Notes under the pieces: model-generated | What the model saw: the letters and a program-made list of their open reading frames with translations, nothing else | What the model was told of the DNA's origin: nothing | The model's database searches: none | Source of the DNA: Xiphydria camelus | Taxonomy: Eukaryota; Arthropoda; Insecta; Hymenoptera; Xiphydriidae | Direction: 5' to 3' | Assembly: GCA_963678675.1 (NCBI GenBank) | Contig: OY783197.1 | Coordinates: 19,073,444 to 19,137,443, forward strand | DNA length: 64,000 nucleotides | In this document: positions 1 to 8,987 of the stretch, piece by piece | Layout: the number at the start of each line of letters is the position of its first letter | How positions within the stretch are numbered: the first letter of the stretch is position 1 | Program-made: the position numbers and the translations under genes

Positions 1-1037
1 AATTTACGTCCATCGCGCCACACGAGTTCGCCCTACAGCGTTGAGAATAAAACGGTCGGGAGCAGCGCGCATCCAATAAGGAGCGGGTTTATCGCCGCTC
101 GATTCCCCGCTCGATTCCACGGGCTCTACACTTTTCTCCGCCCTCCTCCGTTTCACGAGGAGTACAGGTATACGGCCGGGTGCGTTTTCCCCCGGACTGC
201 ACGTTCGCGGAAATAAATACTCTTCCCTTATCATTGCAGGAAGAGCTGGATTACGATATTTATCGTGCTATGCATACCGGCTCCTCCCTGCGGCACTTCT
301 TTCTTTGCCGTCTATTTCTCCCTAGGGAAACAAGAATTTTGCGTGGATGAGTAGTTGGGAATGTTGCGCTGCGGATTTGGTAGGATTCCTGCAAAGAAAT
401 CGTATGGAGATTATCTGGAAATGTAACGCTTCCGTCACAGGATTCCCATCATGAAAGTCAGAGCCGCATCTGGACCCGTTAAGGATCTTATCAGGAGTCC
501 CTTGCTACGGAGGTGCCGCCATTGGTTCATGAAATATCTGCAAAATCCAATCAGGATCTGTGATAGAAATCCAATCGGGATACTGTCACGTTCCGACGTA
601 GCCGTATTCATAAGATTGATATAAATAAGACGCGGCAGCAACGAACAGGACCCCGTAGTGATAAAGTATGAGAAGCGGTACATAATGTCTCCGATGTAGC
701 GAGCTATCGCCACAGTTAATGCCCGCGATTAAGAAGAGCAATTTAACTCCGCACACATAGCAAGCAATCCCAAGAAATAAGTCATAGGTCGGACCAAGCG
801 TATTTTTCGTTCCTCGAAATAAGTCATAGGTCAGACCAAGCATACTTTTCTTTCTTGAAAAAGGGACGGGCCCTGCCCAGAGTAAACGATTCTAAGAAAT
901 AAACCATATCACAGGACGCGCATGGATCTTTCTCCCGTAGAGAAGGGATAGGAATCGACCCCCGCTTGTGTCGAATAAAAATGCCGGAATTCCTCCCTCA
1001 GGGCGGATTTTTGCTTCTTCTGTGCAGTCGAATATTA
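1..1037. other. Unassigned flanking DNA
   Basis: No gene is recognised. Short open frames on the minus strand have no recognisable domain. The only structure seen is a 42-bp imperfect tandem duplication near 774-857. Confidence 0.5.
774..857. repeat. 42-bp imperfect tandem duplication
   Basis: The motif AAATAAGTCATAGGTC with its following ACCAAGC recurs at a 42-bp offset (first copy at 774, second at 816) with a few substitutions. It lies in otherwise unassigned DNA. Confidence 0.75.
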
Positions 1038-1425
1038 GGGGTCGTCCATTAATCACGTGAGGTCCGAAGGGGGAGGGGGGTGTTCCGCAAAAATCACGAA
1101 ATATCACAAGGGGAGGGGGGGTTGTAGTGAGAGAGATATCATGTGTATTTATTTTTTCGTCCAACACGGGATTTCTAAACAACCTGCAACCTTAATGTCT
1201 GGACATTTTTATCACGGTCCTTAATTTTCCAGAATTAAATTAGATTATACTTACTAGTAATTAAAGATAATATTCTAAAATTTATAAGATACATTTTGTA
1301 CTAAGAAAATACACGTAATTTGGGGGGGGGGGGGGGGGGTTAGTCTTAAACCTTACCACGTATCACCAGGGGGGGAGGGGGGTTAAAAAAATGCTAAAAA
1401 GCATCACGTGACGAATGGACGACCC
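1038..1425. mobile_element. Palindromic TIR element, GGGTCGTCCATT ends (family P)
   Basis: The left end GGGGTCGTCCATTAATCACG and the right end CACGTGACGAATGGACGACC are inverted copies. G-rich runs (GGGGGAGGGG) sit inside both ends and an AT-rich middle lies between. There is no coding capacity, so it is a non-autonomous DNA element. No clear target-site duplication was found. The superfamily is not assigned. Confidence 0.7.
1322..1339. repeat. Poly-G tract
   Basis: A run of 18 G lies inside the GGGTCGTCC element. Confidence 0.9.
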
Positions 1426-1564
1426 TTTATCGCAACGTCACGCTGTAGTTTTATCGACTAAAGAGTGTAATAGAATTTCGAGTCAGTGCTTTCTTATTCA
1501 TCTCCGACGACCGAATCCTCCCAGTGTCAATTCAACCTAGAAGGAAGACTACGGGAAAGGAAGG

Positions 1565-1595
<31 letters not shown>

Positions 1596-1866
1596 CTGGT
1601 TACTCAAGGGCATCGGAAAGCCAAAGGTAAGATTCATAAATTCTCTTTTCTCTTTAATGTGAGGAAATATAAAACTCGAATGAAAGTCATAGTCTGCATC
1701 CGAAAAAGTGAAAGAAACAAATCGATAATTCTCTGTGATAACCTCGACTTCTCTATTAATTCCGGTAATTGGTGGTAACTCCGTAATTTTCGCGGGATCT
1801 TCGTTCAATTAGTGTTAGCCAGGTGCAGCGCTCTCGTTTGAGCAGTAGGCTTTCACTGTTTCTGCG
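1426..1866. other. Unassigned DNA with GA microsatellite
   Basis: This is unique DNA left of the large transposon. A (GA)n tract occupies about 1571-1595. No gene is supported, since the open frames here are low-complexity. Confidence 0.5.
1571..1595. repeat. (GA)n microsatellite
   Basis: An uninterrupted GA dinucleotide tract. Confidence 0.95.
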
Positions 1867-1869
1867 ATT
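1867..1869. repeat. Left target-site duplication ATT of the 5.5-kb transposon
   Basis: ATT directly precedes the TIR start TAGTCC, and the same ATT directly follows the right TIR end GGACTA at 7374-7376. A 3-bp duplication fits the 3-4 bp duplications known for Academ elements. Confidence 0.7.
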
Positions 1870-2330
1870 TAGTCCAGTCATTTAAGCTTAAATTAGGTAA
1901 GAATCTCGGAATTCGAGATACCCAGCTGCAAGTCTGTAAATACTTGTATATTGACACCCTAAAAGTTGTCTCAAAACCTACATATGGTAGGGTGTAAGCA
2001 ACTATTAAATTTCAAGGTCAAAGGTCACAAAAATCGGTTTTTTGCGCTTTTTTTGGAAATATCTCATTTCCTACGGGTTTTTTGCTATTAGTATTTATTA
2101 TCAATTTTGTAGAATACAAAATTCTCTACAAATTTCGTTTAAAAAAATTTTTTATACGATGAACCGTTTTCGAGATAGAGGGCGGAGAGGGCGCGGTCAC
2201 ACCATCACTTCAGGTCAACCGGTGCCTCCGGTCGAAAACGCGCCATATATAGTTGATGAACTATCGATAAATCAATGATTATAAATAATTGTCAATTTTT
2301 ATTAACTATTATATTATATTTTATCATTTT
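1870..2330 (+). repeat. Left terminal inverted repeat
   Basis: It begins TAGTCCAGTCATT. The outer 35 bp differ from the right arm by a small indel (about 11 extra bases on the left). From CTCGGAATTCGAGATACCC inwards the arms match almost base for base to the TATCATTTT at 2322-2330. A subterminal inverted pair, ACACCCTA (1954-1961) and TAGGGTGT (1988-1995), could be a transposase-binding or hairpin site. Confidence 0.9.
2159..2278 (+). CDS. 39-aa arginine-rich ORF inside the left TIR (doubtful gene)
   Basis: This ATG-initiated frame encodes a short peptide with an RG-rich start (RFRDRGRRGRGH) and a proline-containing tail. An almost identical frame lies in the right TIR, with one Gly/Arg difference. 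The match is expected from TIR homology alone, so it is not evidence of selection. It could be a leader ORF upstream of the transposon gene, or chance. No family is recognised. Confidence 0.2.
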   Translation: MNRFRDRGRRGRGHTITSGQPVPPVENAPYIVDELSINQ

Positions 2331-2753
2331 CTTCATGCATTAAATCTATATCTATTCAATAATACTGATAACCGTTTACTAAAATTGAAAAATAATTAAG
2401 AGAAGAACTTAAGTCATAACATAATTATATTCCCATTTACACTAATGACATTTTAAATAGAAAATAATTTAGTGCCTCTTTAAAATCTGTAAATTTTAAC
2501 ATTCTTCCACTACGTCGAAAATTATACCTGTTATACTGGGAATTATTCGGGCCCCTATTATACATTATGGACCTTTCTATTTATAGCCACTCGGGACAGA
2601 TGTTCATTTGTATTGTATAGTAACGACCGTCTTCTCTTTCCTTCAGTTTGAATCGTATCTTGGTAAACTACGGACGTATAGTAACGACCGTCTTCTCTTT
2701 CCTTCAGTTTGAATCGTATCTTGGTAAACTACGGACGTACAATTTCAAAAACT
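2331..2753 (+). promoter_or_regulatory. 5' region of the transposon gene
   Basis: AT-rich DNA between the left TIR and the start codon. Any promoter of the nuclease gene must lie here or in the TIR. No certain TATA box is called, although TCTATTTATA occurs near 2576. A 61-bp tandem duplication ends just before the start codon. Confidence 0.4.
2615..2737 (+). repeat. 61-bp perfect tandem duplication before the start codon
   Basis: The unit begins GTATAGTAACGACCGTC and ends TAAACTACGGAC. Copy one is at 2615-2675 and copy two starts at 2676, with no difference seen. It probably spans the 5' UTR and maybe the transcription start, 17 bp before the ATG. Confidence 0.9.
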
Positions 2754-5700
2754 ATGGCAGATTTGTGTTTTCTATGTAATAAGTCAGATTCGGGAGGTGA
2801 ATCGCATGTTGAAGTAGTGCGCGGTATGAAAACTCTACGAACTGCAAGTCTCGAACGAAACGACGGAAAAATTGATTATTTAAAATCAGTAACCTCTGTT
2901 AAAGTGCATGAAGAGTGCCGAAGTGTTTACATTAGTAAAAACTGTATCCAAGCAGCAAAACGGAAACAAGAAGAAGGAGAAACTATAACTTCTCCTTTAG
3001 TAACCCGTAAAAAACGATGTGAAGTGTTTGATTTTAAGAATCAATGTTTATTTTGTGGTGAAGTTGCTGATGAGGCTGCAGAGAAAAAGAAAAGTCTAAA
3101 ATACAGGCGGAAGATAAAAAATGTTAGTACTCTTGAGTTCAAAGATACTGTTATCAAAAAAGCAGAAGAACGTGGGGATGATTTTGGAGAATTGGTGAAA
3201 AGTCGTATAATTTTACAATTTGATTTGATCGCTGCTGAAGCGAAGTACCATGCTGCTTGCTTTACAAACTTTTCAAATAAATCATCATCATCATCGCCTC
3301 TTGAGAAACCTCGTCAAGATAATGAAGTTACAGAAGCTATGCTAGAGATTTTCAATTACATCGAAAATAATAATGATTCTCAATTCACACTAAAAGAGCT
3401 TAAAGATGTCTTGACAGGGTATGTGCCAGATGATAAAACTATCATTACAAGACTACAACAGAAGTACTTAACCGATATCGTAATTACGAAGAAAGTTGGA
3501 GCTTTCACAATCATTTCTTTCCGTGATGCACAAGCTAATATTCTATCAAAAGCTTGGTACGAAAGTAAAAAAATAGATCCTGAAGCAGAAAGGCTAAGAA
3601 TTGTAGAAGCTGCAGCAGCAATTATTAGAGAAGATATCCGAACATCTATAGTTGAAACTAAATCTTATCCACCTCCTAGTAAAATGTTGGATAATGTTAA
3701 TCAAGAAATTCCAAAAACTTTATTACATTTCTTAGAAGAAGTCATCATCAAAAACAGGAAAGGACGAATTGATCATTTAAAAACAAAATGTACTTCAATA
3801 AGCCATGCAATTATGGCTGCTGTACGGGAACGTTCTTTTTCATCACAGTTAATTTTGAGCCTTTCTGTATTTCTTCACAGAAGATATGGATCTAAAAGAC
3901 TATTGGATATTTTATCTAGTTTGGGATTTGCAGCTTCTTATAGTAATACAGTACAGTATGAAGTTTCAGCAGTTTATCACCCACAGCCTCGTATTTTATC
4001 ATCAGAGTCAGGTGCACGTGAAATGGTAGCTGCGTCAGATTCTAGCTCAAACTTATGTAAAGTCGTTGTGAAATTAGGAGGATTCCATATGCTCATGTCT
4101 TTTCTTGGAAGCATAGGATACATAATGGATGGAAGTGGCCTTAAGGAAGCTCTAGGTAATAAAATATACGCACCAAATTCTGTTGACAAGATGCTGAACG
4201 GTCACGCTTACTCAAGAAGCATCAGAGGCCATATATTGGTGCGACTTGCATTATCAAAGATAATTTTTGAAGACATGAAGATTGAAGATGTTACGTTGGA
4301 TGAGTTAATACAGCAAATCACTTCTCGAGATGTATCCTACTCAAACGTAGAAGGATGTATGGATAACTCAATTTTTCTTTCAACATTTCTAGACAAACTG
4401 GATGATTTGAAAGCTCGAGGTCCAACAGCACAATTGTGGGTGCAATATTTCGAAATGGTGACAATAGCACTTGATTTTGTTCGCGCTGAAAGACTTGGGC
4501 TTTTCGAAGAACACCTTGATGCAGTGCGCAGAATGCTGCCATATTTTCACGCCAGTGGTCACTTCTTATATGCAAAATCAGCCCACCTGTATCTGCAAGA
4601 TATGCTCAAGCTGGAAGAAACTATGGATGAGCAAACTTATGAGAATTTCAGAAATGGATTTTTCACAGTGAAACGAACAGAAAAATATAATTCAGGTACA
4701 TGGACAGATATGGTCATCGAACAAAGTCTCATGAAATCCATGAAAACCGAAGGAGGAGTATCTCGTGGTCGAAGTACGAAAGAAAGTGTTTTGTGTAAAT
4801 GGGTATATGCTATGTACGCCACAAATACTATTTGTGAGGAAATCGAGAAGTTCTGTAATATCTCCTTGGAGTCGACCGAGCAACACGTAGATTCCAGAGA
4901 CTCAAGAGTGAAAAAAGACAATGCTGACGTAAATATACTATTTGATTGGTTTAAACTCCATGATCCTTTTCCAAATACAACGCAGTTAATATCGATAGCT
5001 TCTGGAATTGTTGGAAATGAGCAAATTAACTGCCACAGGGCTAACGAAATTGGATTAGAGTCTATGAAGAAGATCACCGACTTATCATTTAATGAAATAA
5101 AGTTGAAACGTTCCGAAAAAGTAATGCCGCTTTCCAGTGTTAACAAATCTGTAAAAATAAATGATTGTAAAGTTGCAGTGGATCCATTATTACTCTTCCA
5201 AAGAATTACTGTCAGCAAACAATTTGAAAGTAATCTTGAAGAATATCTTCAATATGAATTGAGTCCGTATCCAACAGCTCTATTTGATAATGATGGCATG
5301 AGAAAAACAACAAAATCGTCATTGTATGACAACATGAGCCCAATTGATTTTGTTCTGAATGAAAATAATGTGACGTTCATTATTGATGGCGGATTTCTTC
5401 TTCATCATGTTGTGTGGAGCAGAGAAGATACTTTTTCTATTATTTTTGATAAATACATGAATTATTTACAAAGGCATTACAGTTCCAAAATAATTGTTGT
5501 ATTTGACGGATATTCAGACTACAATAAGAACGTAAAAGCTATGGAGCAGCAGAGAAGAACTGCTGCACTTTCAAAAACGTATGAAATCTGTTTCGATGAA
5601 ACAATGGTTGTACCAGTTACTCAAGAAAAATTCTTATCAAATCGAAATAACAAAGATAAGCTCATCAATATGTTAATTGAAAAATTACATGCTGCAAATA

Positions 5701-6662
5701 TTAATACTAAACAAGCCAGAGATGATGCGGATGTTCTTATTGTTGAAACTGCAATTAAAGAATCAAAGTCTAAAAAAACTGCAGTTATAATAGGACAAGA
5801 TATTGATTTACTTGTCATTTTAATTGGGCGTACATTGTCTTACGAACAAGAAATTTTCTTTAAAAAAGTTGGGAAAGGAAATGTAAAAACGGAGATATAC
5901 TCGACTAAAAGTTTTGATAATTATCCTCATTCCAAAACATATATTTTATTTCTGCACGCATTAAGTGGCTGTGACACAACTTCTGCGCTTTTTAAAAAGG
6001 GAAAAAAATCATTTTTAAAAGTTTTTGAGAAACTGACAAATTTGGATGAACTAGCTGCAGCATTTGAAGAAGAAAATTGTTCGGCCCAGAGATTAATAGA
6101 GAGTGGAACTCAAACCTTATTGGCAGTCTATAATGCTCCAAAATCTGTGAAAAGTCTCGATCATCTTCGTTATATGCATTACGTCAAGTCTACAAAACTT
6201 AATAAACCTGTGCAGCTTTCAAATATTCCACCAACAAGTGCAGCTGCTCATCAACATTTCAACCGTGTATATTATCAAGTTCAAACTTGGTTAGGACATG
6301 ATTTGGAACCCCAAGTATGGGGTTGGGCAACGCGAAACGATTTTCTGGAGCCCATCATGACAACTTTACCACCTGCTCCAGAAGGTTTGCTAAATACAAT
6401 TTTCTGCAACTGCAACAGTGGTTGTGGTTCGCGATGCGGATGCAGGAAAGCGGGCTTGCAATGCTCTTTAGCTTGTGGCCAATGTAATGGGCAAGCTTGT
6501 CTCAATGCTCAACCATATCAGAGCGACATTAACGAAGATGGAACCTTTGACCCCGAAATCATGGAAGAACTTGAGACAAATGTCGTTGAAGATGATAATG
6601 AAGACCAGTTTGAAATTTACCAGCAGCCAGAAGACGACTATGAAGAGGAAGAAGATGATTAA
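2754..6662 (+). CDS. Academ-like transposon protein with FEN1/XPG-type nuclease domain
   Basis: 1302 aa, no introns. The start chosen is the first in-frame ATG (context AAAACTATGG); reading can extend upstream only through a non-ATG codon. Two CxxC...HxxC zinc modules come first (Cys5/Cys8/His52/Cys55; Cys98/Cys101/His166/Cys169). A transposase-type block follows: LGGFH at 441-445, then MSFLGSIG and YAPNSVDKMLNGHAYSR. Residues 870-1090 carry FEN1/XPG hallmarks: IIDGG (Asp878), VVFDGY (Asp918), DDAD (990-993), Glu998, GQDIDLL (Asp1016/Asp1018) and SGCDTTSA (Asp1074), so a metal-dependent flap/5' nuclease is expected. A nine-cysteine CXC-like cluster spans 1218-1249, and the C-terminus is acidic. 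The join ESGA-REMVAAS at 418-428 looks like an in-frame loss of the DDE core compared with relatives I recall. The protein should act on transposon DNA in the nucleus. Confidence 0.85.
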   Translation: MADLCFLCNKSDSGGESHVEVVRGMKTLRTASLERNDGKIDYLKSVTSVKVHEECRSVYISKNCIQAAKRKQEEGETITSPLVTRKKRCEVFDFKNQCLFCGEVADEAAEKKKSLKYRRKIKNVSTLEFKDTVIKKAEERGDDFGELVKSRIILQFDLIAAEAKYHAACFTNFSNKSSSSSPLEKPRQDNEVTEAMLEIFNYIENNNDSQFTLKELKDVLTGYVPDDKTIITRLQQKYLTDIVITKKVGAFTIISFRDAQANILSKAWYESKKIDPEAERLRIVEAAAAIIREDIRTSIVETKSYPPPSKMLDNVNQEIPKTLLHFLEEVIIKNRKGRIDHLKTKCTSISHAIMAAVRERSFSSQLILSLSVFLHRRYGSKRLLDILSSLGFAASYSNTVQYEVSAVYHPQPRILSSESGAREMVAASDSSSNLCKVVVKLGGFHMLMSFLGSIGYIMDGSGLKEALGNKIYAPNSVDKMLNGHAYSRSIRGHILVRLALSKIIFEDMKIEDVTLDELIQQITSRDVSYSNVEGCMDNSIFLSTFLDKLDDLKARGPTAQLWVQYFEMVTIALDFVRAERLGLFEEHLDAVRRMLPYFHASGHFLYAKSAHLYLQDMLKLEETMDEQTYENFRNGFFTVKRTEKYNSGTWTDMVIEQSLMKSMKTEGGVSRGRSTKESVLCKWVYAMYATNTICEEIEKFCNISLESTEQHVDSRDSRVKKDNADVNILFDWFKLHDPFPNTTQLISIASGIVGNEQINCHRANEIGLESMKKITDLSFNEIKLKRSEKVMPLSSVNKSVKINDCKVAVDPLLLFQRITVSKQFESNLEEYLQYELSPYPTALFDNDGMRKTTKSSLYDNMSPIDFVLNENNVTFIIDGGFLLHHVVWSREDTFSIIFDKYMNYLQRHYSSKIIVVFDGYSDYNKNVKAMEQQRRTAALSKTYEICFDETMVVPVTQEKFLSNRNNKDKLINMLIEKLHAANINTKQARDDADVLIVETAIKESKSKKTAVIIGQDIDLLVILIGRTLSYEQEIFFKKVGKGNVKTEIYSTKSFDNYPHSKTYILFLHALSGCDTTSALFKKGKKSFLKVFEKLTNLDELAAAFEEENCSAQRLIESGTQTLLAVYNAPKSVKSLDHLRYMHYVKSTKLNKPVQLSNIPPTSAAAHQHFNRVYYQVQTWLGHDLEPQVWGWATRNDFLEPIMTTLPPAPEGLLNTIFCNCNSGCGSRCGCRKAGLQCSLACGQCNGQACLNAQPYQSDINEDGTFDPEIMEELETNVVEDDNEDQFEIYQQPEDDYEEEEDD

Positions 6663-6710
6663 AATTATAAATTGTAGTTTTTGTACCCTTTATTCTATTT
6701 TTTTACTTTC

Positions 6711-6716
6711 AATAAA
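6711..6716 (+). terminator. Polyadenylation signal AATAAA
   Basis: A canonical AATAAA lies 49 bp after the stop codon. A second AATAAA follows near 6741. Both lie before the right TIR. Confidence 0.65.
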
Positions 6717-6921
6717 AATAAATGAATTGAATATTTTTTAATAAAAAGATTAATTCATAATTTATTTGTTTTTTCTTTCATCATGTAAGAAGTTATTAAT
6801 ATTAATTAGGTTAAAATTTAAATATAATTCCTATATTTTCATTAACAATTCTGCAATTACATGGGCAGGTAAGTGTTGTTAAATAAATTAATACTGAATA
6901 AAAAGTAGATAGGTTAGGAAA

Positions 6922-7373
6922 AAAATGATAAAATATAATATAATAGTTAATAAAAATTGACAATTATTTATAATCATTGATTTATCGATAGTTCATCAAC
7001 TATATATGGCGCGTTTTCGACCGGAGGCACCGGTTGACCTGAAGTGATGGTGTGACCGCGCCCTCTCCGCCTTCTATCTCGAAAACGGTTCATCGTATAA
7101 AAAATTTTTTTAAACGAAATTTGTAGAGAATTTTGTATTCTACAAAATTGATAATAAATACTAATAGCAAAAAACCCGTAGGAAATGAGATATTTCCAAA
7201 AAAAGCGCAAAAAACCGATTTTTGTGACCTTTGACCTTGAAATTTAATAGTTGCTTACACCCTACCATATGTAGGTTTTAAGACAACTTTTAGGGTGTCA
7301 ATATTCAAGTATTTACAGACTTACAGCTGGGTATCTCGAATTCCGAGGTGAACTTACTATAATGACTGGACTA
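6922..7373 (-). repeat. Right terminal inverted repeat
   Basis: It is the inverted copy of 1870-2330, ending AATGACTGGACTA. It matches the left arm closely except in the outermost 35 bp. Confidence 0.9.
6974..7093 (-). CDS. 39-aa ORF inside the right TIR (doubtful gene)
   Basis: Inverted copy of the RG-rich small frame in the left TIR, with one Gly-to-Arg change. It is reported only because both copies are open. It probably exists because of TIR homology. Confidence 0.15.
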   Translation of the reverse strand: MNRFRDRRRRGRGHTITSGQPVPPVENAPYIVDELSINQ

Positions 7374-7376
7374 ATT
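7374..7376. repeat. Right target-site duplication ATT
   Basis: ATT directly after GGACTA matches the ATT at 1867-1869. Confidence 0.7.
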
Positions 7377-7411
7377 ATCAGTCGTCTGTCGCTCCCCGAG
7401 ACGTGACAATC

Positions 7412-7609
7412 CACTGAGAAATAATTGCTGGTGCCAAAAACATGTTTTCTCCAATCAAAAACATGATATGATTTCAGGATCAAGCCATGGTTTTCTTCGT
7501 GCAAAAAATATTTGATAAACTTGAATAATTCTTAAAAATTTGTAAGATCATATATGTATGTTCTTGATTCAAGTAACATTTTTTTAACACTAGCATTTAT
7601 TACTCTCAG
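7412..7609. mobile_element. Small palindromic element E1 (CACTGAGAAATAATTGCTGG end)
   Basis: It begins CACTGAGAAATAATTGC and ends with ATTTATTACTCTCAGT, an inverted version. The interior GGATCAAGCCATGGTTTTC is shared with copies at 8544, 35478 and 41033. It is non-coding. Confidence 0.75.
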
Positions 7610-8543
7610 TATATCGCTAATAGGGAAATGTAACGCTGTCCCTAACATATTTCTACACGGGTTCTTTGCATTGATTTCAACTTGAAAAATATTGGACTTA
7701 CACAAAAAATCGGTTAATTCTAACAGGAAATCTTCAACCGTGCAATTTCTTGTAGACGAAATACGGAAACTAGGCACATATCTTATTTCAATTTTTTACC
7801 GCGAGTTACCAACAAAGACACGACTATTTATAGTTTTAATAATAGTCCGAGATTAGACACCACTTTTATTCCACAGTGCGTGGGATTTTTGGCACAACGG
7901 AGACAACTCATCCGTCGAGACTCTCTTTGTAAGATTTCGACAATTTATTCTCGCGGTGCGCAGAAAATAGGGAATGCGTCAACGCGTTTTTGTGCGATGC
8001 GCAAAACTGTATAAACGTACAGAAAAAAAAAACCCACGAATTAAAGTTGAAGTCATCCGCCTGGGAATTCCTTTCACGGCCGAGCTACGAATGTATTTCG
8101 CCTCTCTTTTATTTCTGTTCGTCTCTCTCTGCCGCAACAGCACGTGCACGCATACGCTAGCACGCGAAGCGTGCCTGTTGTAGCGTCATTCACCGCGCGA
8201 GACTTACCGCGGACTCCTCGTTAAAGCGTGCGGATCTATGCACGGGCGTACGTTAATAAATTGTTCAACAGGTTTCGCGCGGCAGTGCGAGGACGATCCG
8301 TCGAAACGACTTTTTCTCGTCGCGGCGGATCGATCGCGTCGAACTACGGGTTTAATCGATACGAATACGATTGGTCACAGTCGCCGGGCGCGGCACAGCG
8401 CGCGTGTTTCACGCGAAGAGGACGGAAGTAGGCGGGGTCGATTGCGGGAGAAAAAAAAGAGAAGCCGAGAATTCGGCGGATTGGAGACGGGTCGATGCGT
8501 TTTAGCGGCTGTTTTTCAAAGATCTTTATAAATTGAAGTCGTA
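7610..8543. other. Unassigned DNA
   Basis: An AT-rich first half and a CpG-rich second half (8160-8470). No recognisable gene. The two overlapping plus-strand frames at 8228-8531 look like chance ORFs in CpG-rich DNA. Confidence 0.5.
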
Positions 8544-8987
8544 CACCGAGGGAAATAATAGCTCATGGTGCCACAAAAATTTGCTCTTCAATTAAAAACA
8601 TGATATCGCACCTCCGGAAGAACAATGACGCAAGTGCAAATTTTGAAATTTTTAAATTAAACCCGCCTCAATAGTCTTAAAAATCATTTTTAAGACTATT
8701 GAGGGGTTTAATTAAAAAATTTCAAAATTTGCACTTGCGTCATTTTTGTTCTTCCGGAGGTGCGCTATAATTCCAGGATCAAGCCATGGTTTTCTTCGCG
8801 CAAGAATATATTTAATTACTATATTTTTCTGGCGCAGGAAGAATTTTTTTTCCCAACAAAGGCATTCTCGCGTCAAGAATATTATATTCTTCGACTAAAA
8901 ATCAGTAGGTATTCTTAAAAATTTCAAAATCACGTGTTCTCGATTTAAGAAATATCTGTTTCATACCAACAATTGTTTCTCCCAGTG
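8544..8987. mobile_element. Element E2, interrupted by a perfect-hairpin element
   Basis: Ends are CACCGAGGGAAATAATAGC and CAACAATTGTTTCTCCCAGTG, flanked by TA on both sides (8542-8543, 8988-8989). The middle is family E, carrying the nested palindrome at 8608-8764. Confidence 0.8.
8608..8764. mobile_element. Near-perfect 157-bp palindrome (family R) nested in E2
   Basis: Arms of about 75 bp run from GCACCTCCGGAAGAACA to a centre at AAAATCATTTTT and back to TTCTTCCGGAGGTGC. They differ by a 3-bp indel and a few bases. It interrupts family E between CATGATAT and AATTCCAGG, with a possible TAT duplication. Confidence 0.8.

Larger units (their letters stand above)
1870..7373 (+). mobile_element. 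Academ-like DNA transposon encoding an XPG-type nuclease protein
   Basis: This is a complete 5.5-kb element: TIRs at 1870-2330 and 6922-7373, a 3-bp ATT duplication outside them, and one intronless 1302-aa gene on the plus strand. The element is AT-rich against its CpG-rich surroundings. The inner 330 bp of the two TIRs differ by very few bases, so insertion or TIR homogenisation was recent. The Academ assignment rests on three things: the protein layout (zinc modules, transposase-type block, FEN1/XPG domain, cysteine cluster), the 3-bp duplication and the TIRs. The layout and duplication length for Academ are recalled, not searched. A different superfamily with the same nuclease domain is the main alternative. 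Confidence 0.75.

Noticed and set aside
2709..2753. Upstream extension of the transposon protein by 15 residues
   Set aside because: It has no ATG (it would start at TTG) and lies in the 61-bp duplication. The ATG at 2754 has better context and directly precedes the first zinc module.
4637..5218. 193-codon minus-strand frame inside the transposon gene
   Set aside because: Antisense shadow of the real coding frame.
1870..7373. LTR retrotransposon interpretation of the long terminal repeats
   Set aside because: The repeats are inverted, not direct, and the protein has no reverse transcriptase or protease motifs.
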